From NCBI GenBank assembly GCA_030648205.1, contig JAUSIH010000029.1, forward strand, positions 1-49,089: a stretch of 49,089 bases of DNA, read 5' to 3'. The notes under the pieces were generated by a model that saw nothing but the letters and a program-made list of their open reading frames with translations, searched no databases and was not told the origin of the DNA. Shown in pieces: positions 41,471 to 49,089 of this stretch; the stretch's first letter is position 1; each line of letters begins with the position of its first letter. The DNA comes from Dehalococcoidia bacterium. GTDB taxonomy: Bacteria; Chloroflexota; Dehalococcoidia; JAUSIH01. The position numbers and the translations under genes are program-made.

Positions 41471-42325
41471 CTATGCGTCGGTGAGCGCCGCGACGGCCAG
41501 CGCGCCCGGGCCGACATGGGTGCCGAGCACAGGCCCCATCCGCGCCATCACGATGCTCTCCCGCGAGTGACCGGTTGCCAGGCGGTCGGCCAGGGCGGCG
41601 GCCTCGTCGGGCGTGGTGTTGTACATGACCGCCATGTCGCGGATGCGGGGCAGTCCCTGCGCCAGCTCGCACAGGCGGTCGAGAGCGCGCGCCCGCGTGC
41701 GCGCCCGCTCCAGCGGCCAGGGCGCGCCGTCGCGGAAGGAGAGCAGCGGCTTGATATGCAGCAGGGCACCCAGGAACGCCTTCACGTTGCCAATGCGCCC
41801 TCCCTTGCGCAGGTACTCCAGGGTGTCCAGGACGGCATAAATGTGGGTGCAGGGAATGGCGTCGCGGACCAGCCGCGAGACGTGCTCCAGCCGCCCGCCG
41901 TCGCGCGCCGCACGCGCCGCCAGCAAGACCTGCAGGCCCAGGGCCATTGAAAGGTGCTGGGAGTCCACCACCTCGATGCGACACCCCTTCGGCGCTCTCT
42001 CCCGCCCCAGGAGCGCCGCCTGGTGGGTGCCGCTGAGCTTCGACGAGATGTGGATGGAGATAATCTCGTCCGTCTCGCGGGCCAGCGCCGTGTACACGTC
42101 CACAAACGCGCCCACGGAGGGCTGCGAGGTCGTGGGCAGCACAGGGCCAGGGAGGATGTCGCGATAGAACGTCTCGGCGTCCAGGTCCACGCCCTCGGTG
42201 AACGTGCGGTCGCCCACGTGGACGTGCAGGGGCACGACGGTGATGCCCAGCTCCCGCGCCAGGCTGGCGGGCAGGTCAGAGCTGCTATCGGTAACGACGC
42301 GCACGGTCACGGTCGGCTCTCGCAC
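41471..42325 (-). CDS. fakB: DegV-family fatty-acid-binding protein (FakB)
   Basis: This 284-residue DegV fold protein binds a fatty acid for phosphorylation by FakA. Motifs are VVTDSSSDLP at the start, LPTTSQPSVGAFVDVY near 88, ISIHISSKLSGTHQAA near 117, DTLEYLRKGGRIGNVKAFLG near 190 and IVMARMGPVLGTHVGPGALA near the end. The fakA gene lies just upstream, giving both parts of the kinase system for using exogenous fatty acids. The GTG start has GACGGAGT upstream. Confidence 0.93.
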   Translation of the reverse strand: MREPTVTVRVVTDSSSDLPASLARELGITVVPLHVHVGDRTFTEGVDLDAETFYRDILPGPVLPTTSQPSVGAFVDVYTALARETDEIISIHISSKLSGTHQAALLGRERAPKGCRIEVVDSQHLSMALGLQVLLAARAARDGGRLEHVSRLVRDAIPCTHIYAVLDTLEYLRKGGRIGNVKAFLGALLHIKPLLSFRDGAPWPLERARTRARALDRLCELAQGLPRIRDMAVMYNTTPDEAAALADRLATGHSRESIVMARMGPVLGTHVGPGALAVAALTDA

Positions 42326-42377
42326 TCCGTCCGGTTCTTGACACTACGCAGCATATCAGACCAACGAGGCCTTCGCC

Positions 42378-44033
42378 CTACTCCACCGAGATAAGGTAAT
42401 GATAGTGCGGTTGCCCGCCCATCACCACCTCCGCCTCGCAGCCGGGGAAACGCGCCAGCGCCCACCGCGCCAGCACCTCCGCGTCCTCCCGCGTGGCGTC
42501 CGCCCCATAGTACAGCGTGAGCAGTCGCCCTGCCTCGACGCCCATCCTCTCGATGGTGACGCGGGCCGCAGCCTCCGGCGTGGCCTCCACCGCCGCCAAC
42601 TCGTCGTCCACCAGGCCGATGACCTGTCCGGCGACGACCTCGCGACCGCCTATGTGCGCCGGGCGGCTCGCCGTGGTCACCACCGCCGAGCGGACGCGGC
42701 CCGCCGCCCGCGTCATTGCGGCGCAGTTCGCATCGAGGCTGACCTCCGCGCGGAACGCCACCAGCGCCGCGATGCCCTGCGGGACAGTGCGCGTCGGCAC
42801 GACCTTGACCTGCTTGGGGGCCATTCGCGCGGCCTGCTCCGCCGCGGGCAGGATGTCGCCGGAGTTGGGCAGAAGCACGACCGTCTCCGCGTGACACATC
42901 TCGATGGCGCGCAGCAGGTCCTGCACGCTGGGCTTGCCGGAGCGCTCGTCCGGCGTCAGGACCTGCGCCGTGAGGCTCCGCATCACGTCGGCGAGGCCTC
43001 TGCCCGGCGCTACGGCGACCAGCCCCACCTGGCCCCCTTCCACGGAAGGGTGGGCCTCGGAGGCGCTCCGGCGACCGGAGAACTCGCGGTGCTGCTGGTC
43101 AATGTTCTCGACCTTCGTGTGCACGACGACGCCCAGCCCCCGCGCGAAGGCCAGCACGGCGTCCGGGTCGCTGCCGTGCAGGTGGACTTTGACCAGCCCC
43201 TCGGCGCCCGCGACGATAGTGGAGTCGCCGAACTCCCGCACCTGGCGACGTATGTGCTCCGTGTCTAGACCCTTGCCCTCCAGCATGAACTCGATGCAGT
43301 AGCCGTAGGTGACCGTCCCAGGCCGCGTGGCTCCTTCCACGGAAGGACGAGGGGCGGCGACCCCCAACTCACGGGCCGGTGGAGGCGTACGCTCACCACG
43401 TAGAAAGTGCATTCCGCCATCCAGAAACACGGCCAGCCCCTGGCCGCCCGCGTCCACCACACCCGCCTCGCGCAGAATGGGGAGGAGGTCGGGGGTGCGG
43501 GCGACGGACGCACGGGCAACGGTGGCGGCGACATTGAGCACGTCCGGGACGCCCCCGCCTTGTCGGGCTGCGTCCAGCGCCGCGGCGGTGACATCCTTCA
43601 TGACGGTGAGGATGGTCCCCTCCACCGGATTGCTGACCACCTTGTACGCCAGCCTGGTCGCCTGATCGAGCGCATCGGCGATGTCGCTCCCCGTCGCTGC
43701 TTCCTTGCCGTCCAGGGCCTGGGCCAGGCCCTGAAAAAGCTGAGAGAGAATAACTCCGCGGTTGCCCCGCGCCCCCATGAGCGCGCCGTGGGCCATGGCC
43801 CGCGCAACAGCCCCGGCGCTTGCGCCCTGAGGGCAGGCCAGCGCCTGCTCCGTGGTGGCGCGCAGCGTGAGCGTCATGTTCGTGCCGGTGTCGCCGTCCG
43901 GCACGGGGAAGACGTTCAGAGCGTTGATCTCAGAGGCGGACGCGGCGACCCACGCGGAGCCAGCCTTGACCATTTCCAGCAGATCCCACCCCGACAATGT
44001 CCTGAAGGGTCGGGCTATCGCATCCGGGGTCAC
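42378..44033 (-). CDS. fakA: Fatty acid kinase FakA (DAK/YloV family)
   Basis: FakA phosphorylates FakB-bound fatty acids. The protein has 551 residues: an N-terminal DhaL domain with FPVPDGDTGTNM near 43-53 and HGALMGARGNRGVILSQ near 84, a middle domain with YGYCIEFML and VKVHLHGSDPDAVLAFA, and a C-terminal domain with HAETVVLLPNSGDI and QPHYHYLISVE. Two Pro-Ser-Val-Glu-Gly insertions coded by palindromes lie in linkers. The start is GTG 44033. It diverges from rpmB, an arrangement found in many Firmicutes and Chloroflexota. Confidence 0.95.
   Translation of the reverse strand: MTPDAIARPFRTLSGWDLLEMVKAGSAWVAASASEINALNVFPVPDGDTGTNMTLTLRATTEQALACPQGASAGAVARAMAHGALMGARGNRGVILSQLFQGLAQALDGKEAATGSDIADALDQATRLAYKVVSNPVEGTILTVMKDVTAAALDAARQGGGVPDVLNVAATVARASVARTPDLLPILREAGVVDAGGQGLAVFLDGGMHFLRGERTPPPARELGVAAPRPSVEGATRPGTVTYGYCIEFMLEGKGLDTEHIRRQVREFGDSTIVAGAEGLVKVHLHGSDPDAVLAFARGLGVVVHTKVENIDQQHREFSGRRSASEAHPSVEGGQVGLVAVAPGRGLADVMRSLTAQVLTPDERSGKPSVQDLLRAIEMCHAETVVLLPNSGDILPAAEQAARMAPKQVKVVPTRTVPQGIAALVAFRAEVSLDANCAAMTRAAGRVRSAVVTTASRPAHIGGREVVAGQVIGLVDDELAAVEATPEAAARVTIERMGVEAGRLLTLYYGADATREDAEVLARWALARFPGCEAEVVMGGQPHYHYLISVE
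43035..43050. repeat. In-frame palindrome inside fakA, C-proximal copy
   Basis: CCCTTCC-AC-GGAAGGG is read on the minus strand as Pro-Ser-Val-Glu-Gly in a linker between the middle and C-terminal domains (SEAHPSVEGGQVG). Confidence 0.7.
43332..43347. repeat. In-frame palindrome inside fakA, N-proximal copy
   Basis: TCCTTCC-AC-GGAAGGA is read on the minus strand as Pro-Ser-Val-Glu-Gly in the linker after the DhaL domain (APRPSVEGATRPG). Confidence 0.7.
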
Positions 44034-44136
44034 GGCGACCGCATCCTTGTCAACTCTCCAAAGATGTGATAACGTATTGTTTTGACGTTGACCGCATTCT
44101 AACGAAATTACCCTGGAGCGTCAAAGGGATATAGCT

Positions 44137-44322
44137 ATGGCCGTCTGTAAGATCTGCAACAAGGGGCCGCGCTTCGGAAACGCCATAAGCCACTCCAAGC
44201 GGCACACGCGGCGCATGTGGGAACCCAATATGAAGAGGCGCTCCATCCTGCTGGACGGGCAGCCCCAGCGCGTGAACATCTGCACACGCTGCCTCCGCAC
44301 GCGCGCCAAGAGCGTCAAGTAG
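44137..44322 (+). CDS. rpmB: Ribosomal protein bL28
   Basis: This 61-residue large-subunit protein has MAVCKICNKGPRFGNAISHS at the start, the conserved KRHTRRMWEPN, and LLDGQPQRVNICTRCLRT. It is the zinc-binding form: Cys4, Cys7, Cys49 and Cys52 form the zinc site. AAAGGGA lies before the ATG. It is transcribed away from fakA. Confidence 0.97.
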   Translation: MAVCKICNKGPRFGNAISHSKRHTRRMWEPNMKRRSILLDGQPQRVNICTRCLRTRAKSVK

Positions 44323-44391
44323 CCTCTAGCCGGTTCTCCGTTCCCGCCCGTTAGAGCGTAAACGGCCTCGCCTTCTGACCGCGCCCTCGGT

Positions 44392-44531
44392 GGTGTATCA
44401 GTTAGGTTCTTGTCATTCCGGCGAAGGCCGGAATCCAGAGAGCGTCTCCCTCTCGCCGGTTTCTGGACACCGGCTTCCGCCGGTGTGACGGATAAAGCCC
44501 CCATCCCTGGCACGTCAGACTTCGACACTAC
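44392..44531 (-). mobile_element. MITE-like element, copy B (inverted relative to copy A)
   Basis: On the minus strand this 140-bp stretch aligns end to end with 6027-6164. It has the same CGTCACACCGGC...GCCGGTGTCCAG palindrome, the shared GGAGACGCTCT core, the ATTCCGGCCTTCGCCGGAAT palindrome and a TAACTGATACAC end. The other terminal repeat has decayed (AGTGTCGAAGTC). It lies between rpmB and the transporter gene and codes for nothing. Confidence 0.65.
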
Positions 44532-44584
44532 CGCGCCCTCCGTTGTCTTGCCGTTTCTCCACCGCCGGTGTAGCATGTGAAGCC

Positions 44585-45286
44585 ATGCGCGTCACACCCT
44601 GGTTCGTCGTCATTACCTCCGTGTTCATCACCACGCTGATCACCGCCAACATCATCGCGGTGAAGCTCATCAGCGTGTTCGGCCTCGTCCTTCCGGCGGC
44701 CATCATCATCTTCCCCATCAGCTACATATTCGGCGACGTGCTCACCGAGGTGTACGGGTACTCGCGGGCGCGCATAGTCATCTGGCTGGGGTTCTTCTGC
44801 AACCTGCTGGCGGTAGCGGGCATCATGGTCGGCCAGGTATTGCCCCCGGCGAGCTTCTGGGCGGACGCCCAGCCCGCCTACGAGCGCATCCTGGGCTACG
44901 CCCCGCGACTGCTGCTCGCGTCCTTCCTCGGCTACCTGGTCGGCTCCTTCGCCAACTCCATGGTCATGGCCAAGATGAAGGTCTGGACCAGGGGACGTTT
45001 CCTGTGGACGCGGACCATCGGCTCCACGCTGGTCGGCGAGGGCCTGGACACGCTGGTATTCATCACCGTGGCGTTCTCCGGCGTCCTCCCCGGCGCGCAG
45101 ATGGCGACCACCATCGTCACCCACTGGCTGCTGAAATCCGTGTACGAGGCGGCGGTCACTCCCCTGACCTACGTCGTCGTCCGAGCGCTGAAGCGGGCCG
45201 AGGGGCAGGACGTGTACGACGACAGGACCAACCTCAACCCGCTGGCCGTGTTCGCATCCGGCGGGCGCGGGACTGAATCCCCCTAG
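44585..45286 (+). CDS. yhhQ: Queuosine precursor transporter (YhhQ family)
   Basis: This 233-residue, six-helix membrane protein of the VUT/YhhQ family imports 7-deazaguanine precursors for queuosine in tRNA. Family pattern: TTLITANIIAVKLISVFGLV, ISYIFGDVLTEVYGYSRARI, VGSFANSMVMAKMKVWTRGR, and FLWTRTIGSTLVGEGLDTLV. I prefer ATG 44585 to the GTG-type start at 44543, because the conserved part begins there. It is followed after 60 bp by the thioredoxin-like gene. Confidence 0.92.
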   Translation: MRVTPWFVVITSVFITTLITANIIAVKLISVFGLVLPAAIIIFPISYIFGDVLTEVYGYSRARIVIWLGFFCNLLAVAGIMVGQVLPPASFWADAQPAYERILGYAPRLLLASFLGYLVGSFANSMVMAKMKVWTRGRFLWTRTIGSTLVGEGLDTLVFITVAFSGVLPGAQMATTIVTHWLLKSVYEAAVTPLTYVVVRALKRAEGQDVYDDRTNLNPLAVFASGGRGTESP

Positions 45287-45346
45287 CGGCGCGCCGCATC
45301 CAACCACCGACAGGGCAGTCAGCCCATAGCACGCAAGGAGTATCTC

Positions 45347-45835
45347 GTGTCGTTCCTCAACCACTACTCGTTCGCGCTCGCCGGCGCCGTCCTTCTGCTG
45401 GGCGTCGGCTACGCGCTCCTGCAGAACGGCGTTCTGCCGTGGAAGGTGGCTGTGCTGGCGGCGCTGACCGCCGCGCTGGTGGCCATCCCGCTGACGCTCC
45501 GCACCGCACCAACGGCCCCGGACTCACCCGCCGCCGTGGAGGCGACGCTGCGGAGCGGCCAGCCGACCGTCGTCGAGTTCTACTCGAACTTCTGACTGGT
45601 GTGCATGAGGAGCAAGCCCGTCGTGGATGGGCTGGAGCGAGACCTGGCCTCCCATGCGCGCGTGCTGCGCCTGGACATCCTCAGCCCCACGGGCCAGGCG
45701 ATGGCGCAGTCCCGCAACGTGGAGCTGGTGCCCACGTTTCTGGTCATTGACGGGCGGGGACGCGAGACGGCGCGCTTCAGCGGCCCGGACACGGAGGGCG
45801 TCACGCGGGCGGTGCGACAGCTTCCCGCGTCGTAG
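45347..45835 (+). CDS. Membrane-anchored thioredoxin-like selenoprotein with UxxC motif
   Basis: The gene reads from GTG 45347 (AAGGAG 6 nt upstream) through one in-frame TGA at 45593-45595 to TAG at 45835, giving 162 residues with selenocysteine at 83. Two hydrophobic segments (8-25 and 32-50) anchor it. The thioredoxin domain runs PTVVEFYSNF-U-LVC-MRSKP, then LVPTFLVID with the cis-Pro. TGA stands exactly where the first redox Cys of CxxC belongs, and both sides are thioredoxin-like. A SECIS-like hairpin follows. A caller would give two pieces, ending at 45595 and starting at 45605. Sequencing error or a dead gene are the alternatives. Confidence 0.82.
45615..45633 (+). promoter_or_regulatory. 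Candidate SECIS hairpin of the thioredoxin-like gene
   Basis: AGCCC pairs with GGGCT (5 bp) around GTCGTGGAT. The loop begins with G, 24 nt after the TGA. Known bacterial SECIS elements have a G near the start of the apical loop, about 16-37 nt after UGA. The fit is good, though the stem is short. Confidence 0.6.
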
Positions 45836-45962
45836 CGCCGCCATCTTGCCGTAAACGCTGGACAGAGGGGCCGGACTCTTCACAGTTTGGCCCCTCACTC
45901 TCCCAAAGCCAGAAAAGCCATGAATGCTGGCGTTGGACCGAGCAAGTGCTTCCCAGTTCGCG

Positions 45963-46904
45963 CTATATGAGTGGCGGAAACTGCGTGGTGCTGACCGGCT
46001 TTCCCATGTACCAAAAACATGATCGCAGTTTAGTTGCAACGGTTGGTTTGGTGTTGCTGACGAAGAGATAACCGGCGTGGGAAGCAGATACCAGACACGC
46101 TAGCTCCGCGGGTTTCGCTCTATCCATCCTAGTGGAGTTTGCCTGGAAAAGAGTCCCTAATTTGCTAACCAGTGGTGCAAGGTCTTCATCAGTGCTAACG
46201 AGATAGATGGCCATGTCGGCTCCCAGAATGTTGACACGCCTCAGAAATGCTTCAAGCTCCTTGTCAATGACCTCCGACATATCTTCTATGCATTCAATAT
46301 AACAAAGCCTCGAACCGGATAATGCGATAACATCAAAACTGCCATCGGGGACACCTTTCAACTTGACCCCCCACTCTGCTGGGATCGAGAAGGCCTTCCT
46401 CAGAGTTGCAGCTACATCACATGCAAACCTATTCGGCCCGTCACTCCTAGCCTCAAAAACCACCCCTTTTTGTTTCAACAAGGACTCGACAGGCGAACCG
46501 AGGAGACGAGACTGTATCTCTTCAGGACTCATTACTTGAGTTGTCTTTCCCATTCTGATGAAAGACTTCCCATAAGACTGATATAGCGTGTTATGCATAT
46601 CTGGTACTATTTGTGCAGCGAGCACAGTATTGCCCCCACTCTCCACTTGAAACAGGAAGGGAGCCAATGGTGGTTTGGTGTTCTGACGGATCGTGTTAGC
46701 AAAAACTTCGATTCCCTTTTTCCCCAGTTGCACCCCACAAATGTGCCCATCATTTGTGACCCCAATGAGCACTGTCCCGCCGACCGCATGCACAAATGCA
46801 CACAGCGCCTCAATAGCTTGTTTCGTCTCTTTAAGACTTTCCTTGAACTCCAATTGCTGTCCCTCACCTTGCTTGATGAGAGCTAGCAACTCTTCCTGAG
46901 TCAT
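45963..46904 (-). CDS. AlbA_2 (Schlafen-like) domain protein
   Basis: This protein has an N-terminal AlbA_2/Schlafen AAA-4 type domain: EGQQLEFKESLKETKQAIEA, then LCAFVHAVGGTVLIGVTNDG, ICGVQLGKKGIEVFANTIRQ, and KSFIRMGKTTQVMSPEEIQS. The C-terminal half (from about 165) is not recognised. It has strands such as YIECIEDMSEVIDKELEAFL resembling a small nuclease-like fold, but this is weak. The gene is far more AT-rich than its surroundings and was probably acquired. The ATG at 46904 is chosen for GGGGGA upstream. Such domains occur in regulators and in phage defence, but the role here is unknown. Confidence 0.75.
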   Translation of the reverse strand: MTQEELLALIKQGEGQQLEFKESLKETKQAIEALCAFVHAVGGTVLIGVTNDGHICGVQLGKKGIEVFANTIRQNTKPPLAPFLFQVESGGNTVLAAQIVPDMHNTLYQSYGKSFIRMGKTTQVMSPEEIQSRLLGSPVESLLKQKGVVFEARSDGPNRFACDVAATLRKAFSIPAEWGVKLKGVPDGSFDVIALSGSRLCYIECIEDMSEVIDKELEAFLRRVNILGADMAIYLVSTDEDLAPLVSKLGTLFQANSTRMDRAKPAELACLVSASHAGYLFVSNTKPTVATKLRSCFWYMGKPVSTTQFPPLI

Positions 46905-46987
46905 TTCATCCCCCACAGACACGTGATTCTAAAAGCAGAGGAGGCCAGACCGTGTGTCCAGCCTCCTCGTATTCGCTCCCTTTTGCC

Positions 46988-48703
46988 CTACTTCTTGCGG
47001 TTCTTGAAATCGTACACGGACGCGGCGGGCGTGCCATCCTTGAACGCGATAGGCCGCGTCGTCGGAATGGTCGGGTCGCCGAAGGTGGGCAGGAACTGCC
47101 CGTGCGCGCCCACGGCGCCGATGACCACCACCATGATGTCGTCCGGCTTGTCCGTGATGGACATGAAGGCGTCGTGCACGTCCCAGCCGAACTTCGGCCG
47201 GCGCAGTTGGTAGTGCGGCACCTCCAGCCTGTGGAGATCGCCCAGCGAGATGTGCGCGTTGTCGTACATGTACTTCTGCACGTCCGCCCTGCTGTACCCC
47301 AGCCGCGAGACGATCTGCGCGTGGCCGGGGTTCATCACCAGCACCGCGGTGCCCGCGTGGAACGCGTTGTTCGTCGCGAAGGCCGACATGGCGTTGGCGG
47401 CCACGCTCAGGAAGCTCTCGCCCGTGCCGTCCCATACCACGAAGTTGTGCTCCGCCTGCACGCCGACCACCGTGACGGCGCTGACCTCCTTCTTGAGGCC
47501 GCGGCTCACGTGGAGCGGCTCCCAGGGACTCTCCTCCTCATTCTCCCCGGCGCAGAATGTGAACTTGGCGGGATGCCCATGAATGGCCTTGTCCGTCGTG
47601 CCCGGCATGCCGCCGCCGATGTTCACCAGCATCAGACGAATCGCCCTGCCGAGGGTGGCGTTGGCCTGCCATCCGGGGCCGAACGCGCCGAAGCTGTAGT
47701 TGACTTTCAGCTCGTTGCGCACCGGTCCGTTGACGATGAGCAGGGGCGCCACCGGATTCGTCGTCGCCTGCAGCGCGAAGAGGTTGAACTGCGGGTCGCC
47801 GAGCGCTTCGACGGCGGCGACGAGCACCGGCATGTACTCCGGCAGGCAGCCCGCCATCACCGCGTTCACCGCGATCTTTTCCGGAGTCGCCTTGCCCCAG
47901 CGGGGCGCCAGCTTGACGATTGTCTCGTCCCGCTTCCGGTCGGTGAACTGGAGCATCTCCTCCACCAGTTCCTCCGTCGGCGGGATGATGGGCAGACCGT
48001 CCGTCCATCCGCGCTCGTAGAAAGCAGCGGTGGCCTCCCGCGCGTTGGCCCGTGACTTCACCTTCTCCTGGGTGGGCATCACCCGTGGGCGGGAGAGCTT
48101 CTGCTCCACTTCCTCGATATTGTTCTTGGAGCGGAACTCTTCGATAAGCTTCTCCCGGGGCGTGGTCAGGACTCGCACGATCTCGTCAATGAGCTTGTCC
48201 GCCGCTTCCTCGATCTGCTTGTCGGAGAGGCCGAACAGCTCGTGCGGGATGGAGACGATGGGCAGCGAGGGGACGCCCATGTGACGGGCCTCGGCGCGGC
48301 CCAGGACGTTGAAGCCGGTGGAGCATATGGTGGCCGTGGGCTTGCCCAGCTTCTCGACGGTGGTAGTGTCAACGACAGTCCATGTCGTGCAGCCCCCTCA
48401 GATGCCCAGGCCGTCTATGACGAAGTCCGCCTCCTTCGCTATCTCCTCCAGGCCCGGCGCCTTGCTGCTGGAGCGGCGCTTGCGCGCATGCAGCACCTTG
48501 GAGAAGTTGTAGCGCTCCAGCAGGCGCTTCTCCACCTGTCCCAGGAAGACATTCGCGCCCTCCTTGCCGTTGTCCACGATGGCGGCCACCTTGCCGTTCA
48601 GCGTGGTCAGACGCGGCGCCAGCCCGATGTCAAGCTGGTCTGTCTCCGCGATAGGGTTCATGAGGTCTATAACCTGTGCCTGGGTCTTCAGCTCTCCGGA
48701 CAT
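46988..48703 (-). CDS. UGSC-family selenoprotein (in-frame UGA)
   Basis: From ATG 48703 (AAAGGAGG upstream) the frame runs through one TGA at 48400-48398 to the stop at 46988, giving 571 residues with selenocysteine at 102. Around it the protein reads DFVIDGLGI-U-GGC-TTWTVVDTTTVEKLG, the pattern of UGSC-type (seleno)proteins, here U-G-G-C with Cys105. ATICSTGFNVLGRAEARHMG and LPIVSIPHELFG follow, continuous with the fold. The C-terminal domain (about 190-571, TDGLPIIPPTEELVEEML onward) is of unknown function. A SECIS-like hairpin follows the TGA. Callers would give a 101-residue piece and a 430-residue piece starting at 48280. Confidence 0.87.
48372..48388 (-). promoter_or_regulatory. Candidate SECIS hairpin of the UGSC gene
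   Basis: On the minus strand ACGACA pairs with TGTCGT (6 bp, perfect) around TGGAC. The loop has G at its second position and begins 15-16 nt after the TGA, at the lower edge of the range known for bacterial SECIS elements. Confidence 0.7.
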
Positions 48704-48850
48704 GCTTGCCCTCCTTTAGAGCAGGGGGATGATCCAGCCGCGCAGACACGGGACAGACGTCGCCAACGGCTGCGCTGCGGTGATTACGCAGCGGCATTGT
48801 AGCTAACACCTTGCGGGAAGTCAATGCGAGCGGCGTTTTCTACCGGACAA

Positions 48851-48879
48851 TTGGCGGGGGAGTATCTGGGGAGTATAAT
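48851..48879 (+). promoter_or_regulatory. Promoter of the PAS-domain gene
   Basis: This holds -35 TTGGCG, a 17-bp spacer and a perfect -10 TATAAT (48874-48879). The rest of the gap 48704-48974 shows no gene. Confidence 0.7.
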
Positions 48880-48974
48880 ACGCGGGCCAGGCATAATCTC
48901 AGACGACTGTGTGGTTTTTCGTTGCTCCTCATGGAAAGACATGACTGTAACTCGGTGTAGCAGGAGAGGTTGAC

Positions 48975-49089
48975 GTGCCGAAGAGGAAGAGGAGCATCAA
49001 TAGTGGCGGCGGTTTATCCCGCGACGCCACCGTCAGCAAGCGGGCGGAGGACGCTCTGCGAGAGAGCGAGGAGCGGTTCAGAAAAGCGT
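48975..49089 (+). CDS. N-terminus of a PAS-domain sensor protein (cut by window)
   Basis: GTG 48975 lies behind AGGAGAGG. The 38 visible codons give a basic start (PKRKRSINSGGG) and SKRAEDALRESEERFRKA, the typical lead into a PAS domain of histidine kinases or diguanylate cyclases. The output domain lies outside the window. Confidence 0.75.
   Translation, partial: MPKRKRSINSGGGLSRDATVSKRAEDALRESEERFRKA

Noticed and set aside
45347-48703. Reassigned genetic code (UGA read as Trp or Gly) to explain the two in-frame UGAs
   Set aside because: UGA ends many intact genes here (nuclease, response regulator, TusA, recF, first MetE-like gene), and both internal UGAs sit at redox-cysteine positions with hairpins behind them.

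Overview
The window looks like a piece of a GC-rich bacterial chromosome, most probably from the Chloroflexota (Dehalococcoidia or a relative). This is an inference from gene content: a MetE-like pair related to the short methionine synthases known from Dehalococcoides, an F420/PPOX-type protein, tandem FAS1-type dehydratases, a COG2403-type cyclic-2,3-diphosphoglycerate synthetase, UGSC-type selenoproteins, and intergenic palindromic repeats. Most genes start with ATG, GTG or TTG behind GGAGG-like sites. UGA is an ordinary stop for many genes here.

Layout. (1) 1-3.6 kb, minus: a zinc-hook Rad50/SbcC-type ATPase (cut by the window edge) overlapping a beta-CASP metallo-beta-lactamase nuclease. 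(2) 3.6-6.2 kb, plus: ffh and a glyoxalase-II-like hydrolase, then repeats including a 138-bp element with inverted ends. (3) 6.2-12.7 kb, minus: a sulfur-relay operon (YedE/TsuA-type transporter, three TusA proteins, a two-domain rhodanese lipoprotein, a DsrE3-like protein, a DsrE-DsrF-DsrH set), followed by an atypical response regulator and a BtuF-like protein. A consensus promoter, a 16-codon cysteine-rich ORF and a terminator stand in front of this operon. (4) 12.7-22 kb: gdh, two UPF0173 hydrolases, bioY-fabH, lysA, holB, a PSP1 protein, a PAP2 phosphatase and a PPOX protein. (5) 22-27.3 kb: two hot-dog dehydratase paralogues, then arcC and a cpgS-like gene. (6) 27.5-34 kb: an M16 peptidase, maf, tatA-tatC, recF, an S1C protease and cbiB. 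(7) 34-38.8 kb: an AT-rich HicAB module, a split MetE-like pair, a broken luciferase-like gene among repeats, and lemA. (8) 38.8-44.3 kb: recG, fakB, fakA and divergent rpmB. (9) 44.4-49 kb: a second copy of the inverted-repeat element, a queuosine-precursor transporter, a thioredoxin-like gene with in-frame UGA, an AT-rich AlbA_2 gene, a UGSC gene with in-frame UGA, and the start of a PAS protein.

The main result is that two genes, 45347-45835 (+) and 46988-48703 (-), each read through one in-frame UGA at the position of a redox cysteine, giving UxxC and U-G-G-C motifs. Each has a hairpin just downstream where a bacterial SECIS element would lie. A standard gene caller would split or truncate both. 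The second result is a candidate cysteine-sensing attenuator in front of the sulfur-relay operon. Other points are a two-gene methionine synthase in which only one half keeps the zinc ligands, short palindromes carried in frame inside several proteins, and an intrinsic-terminator-like structure inside hicA.
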